Shown one piece after another: positions 1-10,600 of a stretch of 64,000 nucleotides of DNA. The notes under the pieces are model-generated. The model saw only the letters and a program-made list of their open reading frames with translations. It did not search any database and was not told where the DNA came from. Position 1 is the stretch's first letter, and every line of letters begins with the position of its first letter. The stretch covers positions 11,530,586 through 11,594,585 of the forward strand of contig NC_019860.2 of NCBI RefSeq assembly GCF_002234675.1, given 5' to 3'. Position numbers and translations under genes: made by a program. The DNA comes from Oryzias latipes. Lineage: Eukaryota; Chordata; Actinopteri; Beloniformes; Adrianichthyidae.

Positions 1-76
1 ATTATAATATATATATGTGTATATATATCTATATATATATATATAGATATATATAGATATATATAGATATAGATAT
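1..76. repeat. AT-rich microsatellite (TA / TAGATA)
   Basis: A run of TA dinucleotides grades into TAGATA hexamers. It is simple-sequence DNA with no coding potential and is cut by the window edge. Confidence 0.9.
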
Positions 77-289
77 AGATATTGATTAATAAATGCATCA
101 TTTGTTGTTGTAAAGTAAGAGAAACAGTCAGCCTTAAAAGCTCAAACTTTAATGAAAAATGCATGGTTGCAGGACTTCTTACAAATTAAAAAATTATTAC
201 AAACAATTTTTTAAAATAATTTCTAAACTTTTAGAAGTTTTAAACCTCTTTGACATGTAATATAAATTATTTAGAAAAGCCCAACAATA

Positions 290-400
290 ACTCATTAATA
301 ATAATAATAATATTAATAATAAGTAATAATAAATCAATAGTAAGTCAATAAGAATAATAAATAAATAATACGTCAATAATAATAAATAATAATAATAAGG
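290..400. repeat. AAT-rich imperfect microsatellite
   Basis: Interrupted AAT/TAA triplets run for about 110 bp. The small open frame across it (low complexity Leu/Tyr) is an artefact of the repeat. Confidence 0.8.
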
Positions 401-957
401 AAATGTTTTGAACATAGCCAGACTGTATTTCTAGTTGGTAACCACAGCGATTCATCTGGGTTAGCTCTTTTTATTGCTAAGGCCCACTTTTACCTTAAGT
501 CTGAATCCATTGGAAACCTGCAAGTAAAGTTCAGTCACTGAGTCAGAAATGTATAAATCTATATTACTATAATCCCCTAGTCCTAGTTTACTGTATATAG
601 GTTTAAAAAAAAATATGTCAACAGCAAATTATAAGTACATCATGCCTACATGTTGATAATAGCCCTGCAGCATCATGCATGTCAACAGCTGGACAGGATG
701 CTCTCGATGGCGCCTTGTCCAGCTGCATCCGTGTGGTACGGAGCCTGCACCGTGTCCTTTATTCACATTCTATTTCTCGCAATTGAAATGTGTCTATGAT
801 GAACATTACGGACCTCCACTGTCTTTTTAGGTGAGACAACTTGCAGAAACTGTGACTTGATGAATACTTTTTGCCCAATTTTAAAGGTGTTGATTGTGCT
901 GTTTTTGTTGGTTTGTATTAGATTTAGTTTTGTCTTTACCTTGTCTGTTGCAAGTTT

Positions 958-1051
958 ATCTCTCTCTATCCGTCCGTCCATCCATCCATCCCTCCTTCTA
1001 TCCATCTGTCTGTCCGTCACTCTCTTTCTCTCTCTCTCTCTCTCTCTCTGG
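958..1051. repeat. Pyrimidine-strand microsatellite (TCCA / TCTG / TC)
   Basis: TCTC, then TCCA/TCCG tetranucleotides, then a pure TC run. The long frames on both strands here are repeat-driven. It lies about 560 bp upstream of the ptprn start codon. Apart from this and the AT-rich tracts, I see nothing specific between positions 400 and 1330. Confidence 0.85.
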
Positions 1052-1329
1052 TCTCTATCTGGTCTGAGTATGAGAAAATCACAACAAATTTCTTAAAAGT
1101 ATAAAGTGTAGCTCAAATTGCTTGTGTTTTTTTACACATTCATATCATATTAGTGTCTTTTTTATTAATCCTTGTCATTGATTCTCTGGCTCTAACTTAA
1201 TGTTGTGATTAACGTTGTAATAGCCTTCTGACATGCAATTTTTCGAACTTTTTAAAGATTATTTTGTTGTTTTGTTTTGTTGTTATTTTTACTGTACCAT
1301 ACATATGTATTTTAAGGATAACGCTTTTT

Positions 1330-1609
1330 CTTCAAAATCCAATGATTAAACGATTTGGAATTTTTTTTTTCTAAACTGCTATGCAAATGTGTTCAGGTGC
1401 ATGTTCTGCAGAACAGCGCCCCCTGTGGTCTGTTTTCTCTTAATCTCCCCCTCACCTCATGCTTCACTTTCACTCTGTCTGGCAGCCTCCTTCTCCTCCT
1501 CCCCCTCAGCAGAAGCAGCAGCAGCAGGAGCGGGCTCTCAGAAATGGAGAGCTGGTAGAGGCGCAGCAGCTGTTCCCGCCTCTTCTCTGTGGATGTTGGA
1601 TGTCCTACC
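1330..1609 (+). promoter_or_regulatory. ptprn: Likely ptprn proximal promoter / 5' UTR
   Basis: This is the stretch just upstream of the ptprn start codon. It is more GC-rich than its surroundings and contains pyrimidine tracts and a CAG-rich run (about 1509-1530). It also contains GAACAGCGCC at 1410-1419, which matches the right half of the REST/NRSF RE1 consensus at 9 of 10 positions, although no left half-site is present at normal spacing. No TATA box is obvious. The transcription start cannot be fixed from sequence. The assignment rests on position and composition only. Confidence 0.4.
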
Positions 1610-1691
1610 ATGTCTGCGCGGCTCCGGGCGGCTCTGTACCTCCTCCTCCTCTTCACCGCCTCCTGCCGGCTGTACGCTGCCGCCCGACACG
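1610..1691 (+). CDS. ptprn: ptprn exon 1: signal peptide
   Basis: The ATG at 1610 begins a classic signal sequence: two Arg, then a Leu-rich core (ALYLLLLF), then small residues around a probable cleavage site near LYA-AA. The donor GTAAGA follows at 1692. Phase 1 at the donor fits exon 2, where G+GT completes Gly before the conserved CLF motif. Intron 1 is about 18.4 kb. Confidence 0.92.
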
Positions 1692-4600
1692 GTAAGAGCA
1701 CCAATGATGATGATGATAACGGTCAGGAAAGAAGCCAGGCGCGGTGCGTAAATCACGACTTCTGAGCTGAGGGAACAGAGTTTGCGCCTCTCAGCACTTT
1801 GTGTTCCGTTTCCCATGATTATCTGATTTTGTCACGAGCTGCGCTTTCTTGCTTTGTTTGTTGCAAAAAAAAAGTATTTTTTTAAGTGATTATCTGTCTG
1901 GTTGAAAGCAGGAGATCTCAACTCTGTCGGACTTTAGCCTTTCTGCCTCATCTGTTGACATCGATGCCAAGTGCGTCACTGACGCAGATATTCTGAGCGC
2001 ATCTGGCTGAGTCAGAGAATCAATCTGGCCATTTTTTTCCCTTCTCATCCCCCTTTTCAATGATTGAAAAGGGGGATGAGAGAAAATATCTTATATAGCT
2101 TTAATGGACAGATGATTTCATTTGCAGAGGATCAATGACTTCATAAAAGATACGTTTTTTTGTTTTGTTTTTTAAGAAAAACGGCACAAATACATTAATG
2201 TAATGGGCTATGAATTGGAAGGGTTTTGGGACTGTAACACTATGTAAATTCTATAACACACTCCAAAAAAGGAAATTACCAGCCAATAAACTTTACGAAA
2301 ATGTAACTTGTCATTTCAACCAGAAAGTTTTATGTTTGTAAATCATACGTGAATGAATCATGTCGATTGTACATAAACTTAATCAATTTAATAGTTACTA
2401 ATTTCAATCCTGTTGCTCCAACAAGATACCATTAAATTGTATTATGCCTAGATAACCTCACAATATCACGAGATTATGCGAGATTCCTCAAATACACCTG
2501 GCGGCGGCCTGGGGAACGCTCAACGTCGCGGAATGCCTGAACGCTGCAGAATGTTAACCCTATGGAAGCAATTCTGTAGCATTAATAAAAAGCAAAGTCA
2601 AAACCAGAAATGCTTGTTTTTACATTTTCAAAATGAAGCTGCATTTTTTGACTAAAAAATAAAATGAAAAAGCAATCCACCAAAATGCTTTTTCTTTTCC
2701 TTCCTCAACACAGCTTATTCTGTCACTTAATTAAAATTAAAATTAAAATGGTATTTGACATTTCATTTTCAAGACGTTCCATGGTAAATGTGTAGCAAAA
2801 TTCATTTAGAAATGTTTAATTTGACATTTAAAATGGATTAATAGAAATGCTTTTTAATTTTCAAAATGAAGCTGCATTTTTTGACTCAAAATTAAAAAGA
2901 AAAAGCAATACTTCAAAATGCTTTATCATTTCCTTCCTCAACACTGCTTATTCTGTCACTTAATTAAAATGACAAAGAAAATGGTATTTGACATTTCATT
3001 TTAAAAAAGGTCCATGGTAAATGTGTAGCAAAATTCATTTAGAAATGTCTAATTTGACAATTAAAATGGATTAACAGAAATGCTTTTTAATTTTCAAAAT
3101 GAAGCTGCATCAAATGCCTCAAAATTCACATGGAAAAGCAATATTTCAAAATGCTTTTTCATTTTATACTTAAAACCGCTTATTCTGTGTCATAATTAAA
3201 ACGAAAATGCAAAGAGGGGATTGCATTTGCATTTTAACATCCACCCTGCAAAACTTGGAGCAATATTCATTTAGAAAAAGCATTAGCAGAGGGGAGGCGG
3301 GGCGATGACGTCACTGCTTTCTCCGTGTGTCCGGAAGCTGTCGCTGAGAGACCTGGTATGTCTGTGTTCGCATTAAGATCACCTAAAACCGGGTCCTGTT
3401 CACAAACCGCTGGACCTGGACTGCTCAAACCTGGATTCCTGGATCTTAATGCGAAAAATGCAGCAGAATGTTCCTTTAGCTCCCTCGTGAATCAGAAGCT
3501 GTGAATCGCAACCAAACTTCTTCAGCGTCGTCTGACCGCACGGATTTAAAAACATATGATCGAGTAGAGCAGGCCCTTAATAATAATATTGACAGTAATA
3601 AAAGCACATTATGAAGATAGTCTCCTGCAGCTTCGCGCTGAGTGAGTGTTTTTGGTCCAACCAGCAACGTTTAGTACGGTGAAATCTGCTATCTGTTGAT
3701 GGGGCTCCAGATGTCATCAAACAGCAAATTTAGCGCGAAGCTGCAAATAAATGTGTAAATATGTGGAAATTACATGAGTCTTTATTTTGTTCTGGACACT
3801 ACTGGAAACACAAATTCATTTGATGGTTTCTCAGATCGCAGCAGCATTTCCGCCTTCAGCGATCATCGGGAGCTTCGCGCTCCGCTGTGCGAAGGCAGCT
3901 GGCGGTCCGCAGAAAAAATCTTGTCCGCGGTGCGTCAGGAGGAGGACCGCAGAAGGCGGACATGCTGCTATGTAGTCCTGAGAAGCTGTGGAAACTCATC
4001 AGAAGTTCACAACCAACTCAAAGCCGTCTTCTCTGCCGCTAACACAGTCTGCTCCTGGTGCATGTGTGTGTGTGTGTCAGCGGCCGGACACACGGAGAAA
4101 GCAGTGACGTCATCGCCCCGCCTCCCCTCTGCTAATGCTTTTTCTAAATGAATATTGCTCCAAGTTTTGCAGGGTGGATTTGAAATTGCAAATGCAATCC
4201 CCTCTTTGCATTTTCGTTTTAATTATGACACAGAATAAGCGGTTTTAAGTATAAAATGAAAAAGCATTTTGAAATATTGCTTTTTCATTTGAATTTTGAG
4301 TCATTTGATGCAGCTTCATTTTGAAAATTAAAAAGCATTTCTGTTAATCCATTTTAATTGTCAAATAAGACATTTCTAAATGAATTTTAGTACACATTTA
4401 CCATGGACCTTTCTTAAAATGAAATGTCAAATACCATTTTCTTTATCATTTTAATTAAGTGACAGAAAAAGCAGTGTTGAGGAAGGAAATGATAAAGCAT
4501 TTTGAAGTATTGCTTTTTCTTTTTAATTTTGAGTCAAAAAATGCAGCTTCATTTTGAAAATTAAAAAGCATTTCTATTAATCCATTTTAAATGTCAAATT

Positions 4601-7600
4601 AAACATTTCTAAATGAATTATGCTACACATTTACCATGGAACGTTTTGAAAATGAAATGTCAAATACCATTTTAATTTTAATTTTAATTAAGTGACAGAA
4701 AAAGCTGTGTTGAGGAAGGAAATGGAAAAGCATTTTGGTGGATTGCTTTTTCATTTTCTTTTTTAGTCAAAAAATGCAGCTTCATTTTGAAAATGAAAAA
4801 GCATTTCTGGTTTTGACTTTGCTTTTTATTAATGCTACAAAATCGCTTCCATATAACCCCGCCCATGTTGAGTTCGTCTTCTTTTTTGCATTTTACAAGT
4901 TTCCATGTGCAATGCCACCTCAGGGAAGTTAAGGAGTGCATAGTCTCATTTTGTTGAACCAACATCTTTCAAATTAGTTGCAACAATATTTAGTTAAGTT
5001 GGGTCCAACTGTAGTATTTAAAATTGAATCAACTTAAATTTATTAGGTTGAACCTAAATACATTAAGTTGACCCAACCTAGGTGCATTAAGTAGGACCAA
5101 TGTGATTTATTTTTGTTCAAGTAAAGCTATCTTATCAGGTGGAAATCCTTTCCATAATTTTCTTAATGTTTATTCAATGTGAAGGTTTTTTGAGTGAAGG
5201 TGAGTTTATTTTTTATTTTTTTGCAGAGTTTGATGGGAGTCCAGCAACCACGTCAATCTCTTTAACCCTTTTAACCCTTTTAACGCCGGAGTGCATTCTT
5301 CGAATCACCGTAATTTTTCCACAGCTCAGGCAGTCAACAAACAGATTCTGAAGCAGAGAAAAGCAGATTCGCGCTGACATGCGACATTACACAATACACT
5401 TAAATCAGCTCACTCTATTGTGGAGTAAAGCATCTTTGCACCCCTTTCAATTGTGTATCGGCGCAAAGATGCTTTGCTCCATGTCAGAACTTGTTGAAAT
5501 TACAATAATTGCATAAATGTTTGAAAAGTTACTGTGTTATCTTTTGGTCGATTAAGACCGTTAAGTTTACATTTTTAGTCAGAGGGAAACCGATGGGGGC
5601 TGGTCCAGGAATTTTTTTTTTTTAATTGGATATTTTATTAAGAATACACCATATTCTTTCAATAAAGGTTAATGAATGATCTAAACACACGATAATATAT
5701 AATAATACCGATGAAAAAGGTAAAGGGCAACTTTTTTCATACTTTTTGTCTTAAAAATTATTTATTGTTTAAATGGTCTGGGACATTTGGTAAATGGCGC
5801 ATATTTATATAGCGCTTTCTACCTCCTTTCGAAGGCCCCAAGTGCTTTAAAGTCACATTCCCATTCACCCATGCACACACACATTCACACACTGGCGGCG
5901 GCTCTGCTGCCGAACACTGGCGCCAACCTCCCACTAGAGGCAAGGTGGGGTTCAGTGTCTTGCCCAAGGACACTTCGACACATGGGCGTGCAAGGCGGGA
6001 ATCGAACCTGCAATCTTACGATCAGGGGTTGACCGCCCTACCGCTGCACCATGGCCGCTCATTTCTATTTGCAAGGAATATTAAAAATGTATTTAAAAAA
6101 AAGCTCAGAATAACACGCACCAGAGGTTTTTTAATAGATGCAGTGCTTTCCAAATCACCGATTTGTTCCATACAATCCTGGATGGTCCAGATGTATGGAG
6201 TAGTGGGTGGTTGGTGGATGGCCACCATGTCCCAACAAGGCTGCGACGTCAGCAAGGAGGTGGCGGAGTCATGGGTAGAAAGTTGGTCGGCCCCTTTAGG
6301 GTCCCTGAAGGCGTGAAAATGACCTCTGAAAAGTATGTGGAGTTTCTACCTGAGCGCTTTCGTCCGTGGTACAAAAAGAAGAACCATGGTTTCAGTAACA
6401 AAGTCATCATCTTGCATGACAAGGCACCATCTCATTTCTGCATCAGTAGATGCTTTTTTTATGCAATGGGCGTTAAAGAAGAGAAACTGATGGTGTGTGA
6501 CCCCCATCCTCCCCTGACCTCAACCCTATTGAGAACCTTTAGAGCATCCTCCATTAAATTGCCTATGAGGGTGGGAGGCAGTTCACATCCAAACAGCAGT
6601 TCTGGGAGGCTATACTGACATCCTGCAAAGAAATTCAAGCAGAAACTCAAGAATTGCTTTTAATATTTGACTCTATCACTTTATAGACGGCATCCCATGG
6701 AGTAGTTAAATCTAAAAAATAAAAAAAACGGAAATTTCTACATTGTTTTGGAAATATATAAAGACCTTTTCTTTTAAAGCCACTACTATTGTGTTGTTTT
6801 AGGCTAACGTCTGCTTTTTTGTGAGTTTATTTTGAATTCATTTCTTAGAAATGTAAACTCTTTTTATTTCAGTTTAATCCTCTAATTTCTGCAAAAACAA
6901 TGCTCTTAGAACCAAACAAAACTGTTTTTTAAAGGTAAGATTGTCAAATAAATAATTAGCAAATTAGAAAAATGTACTTTGACATAGAGTCTGTGCACCG
7001 GTTTTTTAGACTCAAATATAAAAAGTATACAGTTTTCAAAGATAAACCTCATTAAGGCAGCAATTTCAAACTGCTTTAATTATCTCATGCAATAAAAGTG
7101 TGTACTTGTTTGAAATTCCCATTACTATTTGTCTGCCAAATACACTCTGCTAAAGACTGGCACACTGATGCAAATGAAAGCCAAAAGTTAAATTTGCCTC
7201 CAACTATCCCTGAGTTTTTAATTTTTACTCTTAAGATTTGCTGTAATACCCAGGTTGTGACCAACATTGAAAGAAGAAATACCAGTGTCAGGGTCGGGTG
7301 GTGGACACAAACGCAGGACGCCAGTGGATACGTATAACTCGAATTTAATCGACTATTCTCGTGAGAGTACAAACAAACGAAACGATCCTGTGACCATGAC
7401 TGAGTTGACAAAGAATATATACAGTGACTAAAGTGGAAACAGGTGAAAACAATCAATGAGGTAAAGACAACGAGTGTAACTAGTGACCAGATACGGAAGT
7501 GTCAAAATGAAACAGAAGGTGAATCAAAAACAATATCGGCCGCCCTGGCCCCTCCTGGTACCTAACAGTACCTCCTCCTCAAGGGGCGCCCCTTGGCGCC

Positions 7601-10600
7601 CCTTGAGAAGCATGTCCCGGAGCGTGTCCCGGAGCATGTCCTTGTCCAGAATACGGGTCGACGGTTCCCAGGACCGTTCTTCAGGCCCACATCCCTTCCA
7701 GTCCACCAAGTATTGGAAGCCCCGTCCTCTCCGTCTGACGTCCATTATGCGCCGGAAGGTCCATGCGGGCTGACCGTCGATGATGCGAGGCGCCGGTGGT
7801 GGTTTGGGGGACGGATGCAGGGGACTCGTGATGTGTGGCCTAAGCTGAGACACGTGAAAAACTGGATGGATCCGCATGGTTTGTGGTAGGCATAACTGGA
7901 CCGCGACGGGGTTAATCACCCTCACCACCTCGAAAGGTCCGATGTACCTGGGGGAGAGCTTCCTCGACTCTGTCCGCAACTTTATATTAGCAGTGGAGAG
8001 GAGGACTGACTGACCTGGCGCGTAGGCGGGGGCTGGGCGGCGGTGCCGGTCAGCCAGCCTCCTGTTGGTTGCGGAAGAGCGAAGCAGTCTGGCACGCGCC
8101 TCCCTCCAGACTCGTCTGCAGCGGCGGTAAAGGTGTTGGATGGACGGTACCCCCACCTCTGTCTCCTGCTCCGGGAACAAAAGAGGTTGATAACCCAGGG
8201 AGCACTCAAAAGGAGACATACCAGTAGCAGACGAGGTCATGGAGTTGTGGGCATACTCCACCCAGGGAAGCATGGAGCTCCAGGAGGTCTAGTGATGAGA
8301 GCAGATGCATCTGAGGGCCGCCCCAAGGTCCTGATTGGTCCTCTCAGCCTGCCTGTTAGACTGAGGATGGAACCCTGAGGAGAGACTGGCGGTGGCACCG
8401 AAAGCTGCACAGAAGGACCTCCACACCTGGTAAATGAACTGTGGACCCCGGTCCAAGACCAGGTCCACCGGAATACCATGCAGCCGGAAAACACGATCAG
8501 TGATGAGTTTGGCAGTCTCCGCGGCCGAAGGCAGCTTCTTCGGCAGCTCAGGCAGCTGCCTTCGAAAACCGGTCCACCACTGTCATGATGACCGTCCTGC
8601 CAGCTGAGGACAGCAAACCTGTGACGAAGTCCAGGGCAATGTGGGACCAAGGACGGCTCGGGACTGGTAAAGGGTGTAGGAGCCCAGCAGGAGGATGGTT
8701 GGTGGTCTTATTCTGGGCACAGACTGTGCAGGCAGAAACGAACTCCCGGGTGTCCCTTGCTAGACTGGGCCACCAGAACCGTCGGCGTAGGAATGAGATG
8801 GTCCTGCGGATCCCGGGGGGGCAGGTCAGGCGCGTAGCATGAGCCCACTGGAGAACCTGGCTGCGACAGGTCCTGGGAACAAAAAGTCTATTAGGCGGCT
8901 CCCCACCTGGGTCTGGGTCCTGCGCCTGAGCAGCCTTGATGTCCCTCTCCAACCGCCAAGTGAGGGCACCTAGAACGCAGGATGCCGGTATGACCGTTCT
9001 CGGTTGTTGATCCTTCACTATAAGTTCTTGCTGCCGAGAGAGGGCGTCAGGTTTTACATTCTTGGAGCCAGGACGGTAAGAAACAACAAAATCAAAACGG
9101 GTGAAAAATAACGACCACCTCGCCTGCCTGGGATTCAACCGTTTAGCTGTCCGGATGTACGAGAGGTTCTTATGGTTGGTCCAGACCACAAACGGCTGAG
9201 TCGCTCCCTCCAACCAGTGTCTCCACTCCTCAAGAGCCAACTTAATCGCTAGAAGCTCCTTGTCCCCCACATCATAGTTCACCTCGGCCGGGTTAAGCCG
9301 GCGGGAGAAAAGGGCGCACGGATGGAGCTTGTCATCCGTGCCCGACCGCTGTGATAACACAGCCCCTACCCCAATATCAGAAGCGTCAACCTCCACGATG
9401 AACTGGTTGGATCAGGACAGGCGCGGTGGTGAACAGATGCTTCAGCTTGACAAAAGCAGCCTCAGCGGCCTCCGTCCACTGAAAGGCAGAGGAGGTGGAT
9501 GTCAGGCTCGTGAGGGGTGCTGCGACAGAGCTAAAATTACGGATAAAGCGGCGTAAGAAGTTGGCAAACCCCAAAAACCGTTGTAACTGTTTACGGTTAA
9601 CAGGGGTGGGCCATTCCACAACCGCCTTAACCTTGGCAGGATCGGTTCGTACCTCCCCACCCGCGATGACAAACCCCAAAAACGAAACACAAGGGGAGTG
9701 AAACTCACACTTCTCAGCCTTTACATACAGTTTGTTCTCGAGAAGCCGCTGGAGAACCAGACGAAAATGCCGCCTATGCTCGCTGGAATCCTTAGAAAAT
9801 ATCAGGATATCATCCAGGTAGACAAAAACAAAGTGATGAACAAAATCCCGAAGCACATCATTAATGAATCCCTGAAACACTGCAGGGGCGTTAGACAGAC
9901 CGAAAGGCATCACCAGATATTCATAGTGTCCGAGTGGGGTGTTGAATGCAGTCTTCCACTCGTCACCCTCCCTGATACGCACCAAATGGTAGGCGTTCCG
10001 CAGGTCCAGCTGGGTGAACACCCTGGCCTCCTGCAGTGACTCAAAGGCGGAGTTCATCAGAGGAAGGGGATACCGGTTCTTCACAGTAATGGCGTTTAAC
10101 CCCCGATAGTCGATGCAGGGTCGTAACGACCCATCCTTCTTTCCAACAAAAAAGACCCCGGCCCCTACAGGCGACGAGGACGGCCTGATGAGTCTGAGCC
10201 TGAGGGAATCAGCCACGTACCGCTCCATGGCCTCCCTCTCCGGTTTCGACAGGTTGTAGAGGTCGTTCTTGGGCAGCGTTGCGTCTGGCTGCAGTGTGAT
10301 GGCACAGTCATAGGGCCTGTGAGGTGGAAGCGATAGAGCCCGATCCTTAGAAAAAACCTCCCCCAAGTCATGGTATTCGGGAGGCACCCTGGATAGGTCA
10401 GGTGAGGGCAGCTGCCCCACTGGGACAGCGGGATCGGCCACCGGATGTCGAGCTGAGCGCAAACAGGTCTCATGACAAAAATCACTCCAGCGAGTGATGC
10501 GACCAGAGGGCCAGTCGATAACGGGGTTATGAGCCAAGAGCCAGGGAAACCCCAAAACTATAGGATTGAGATTGACTTGAATACGTAAAACCGGGTGAAC

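Larger units (their letters stand above)
2561..4853. mobile_element. Foldback-like DNA element with about 770-bp inverted arms
   Basis: The left arm (about 2561-3334) and right arm (about 4084-4853) are near-identical reverse complements. They are flanked by a matching hexamer TAACCC at 2555-2560 and 4854-4859, the probable target duplication. Each arm is itself about three tandem modules of roughly 235 bp, recognised by the recurring TTTTCAAAATGAAGCTGCA (left arm near 2622, 2858, 3093). The central 750 bp differs in composition (GC-rich, with CRE octamers at the inner arm ends). No transposase is recognisable, so the element is non-autonomous. Long inverted repeats made of internal tandem repeats are the hallmark of foldback elements; the superfamily is not determined. 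Confidence 0.85.

Noticed and set aside
1405-1425. CTCF site in GCGCCCCCTGTGGTC
   Set aside because: One base short of the consensus spacing between the two core blocks, so it scores poorly against the full motif.
1393-1816. Several overlapping open frames around ptprn exon 1
   Set aside because: They are low-complexity Ser/Arg/Pro translations of CAG- and TCC-rich DNA in frames other than the signal-peptide frame.
3774-4151. 125-codon frame in the centre of the foldback element
   Set aside because: No recognisable domain, and it extends into a TG microsatellite. It is a chance frame in GC-richer DNA.
5990-6059. tRNA gene on the - strand
   Set aside because: A- and B-box-like sequences are present, but the cloverleaf is incomplete and the sequence continues into a SINE body.
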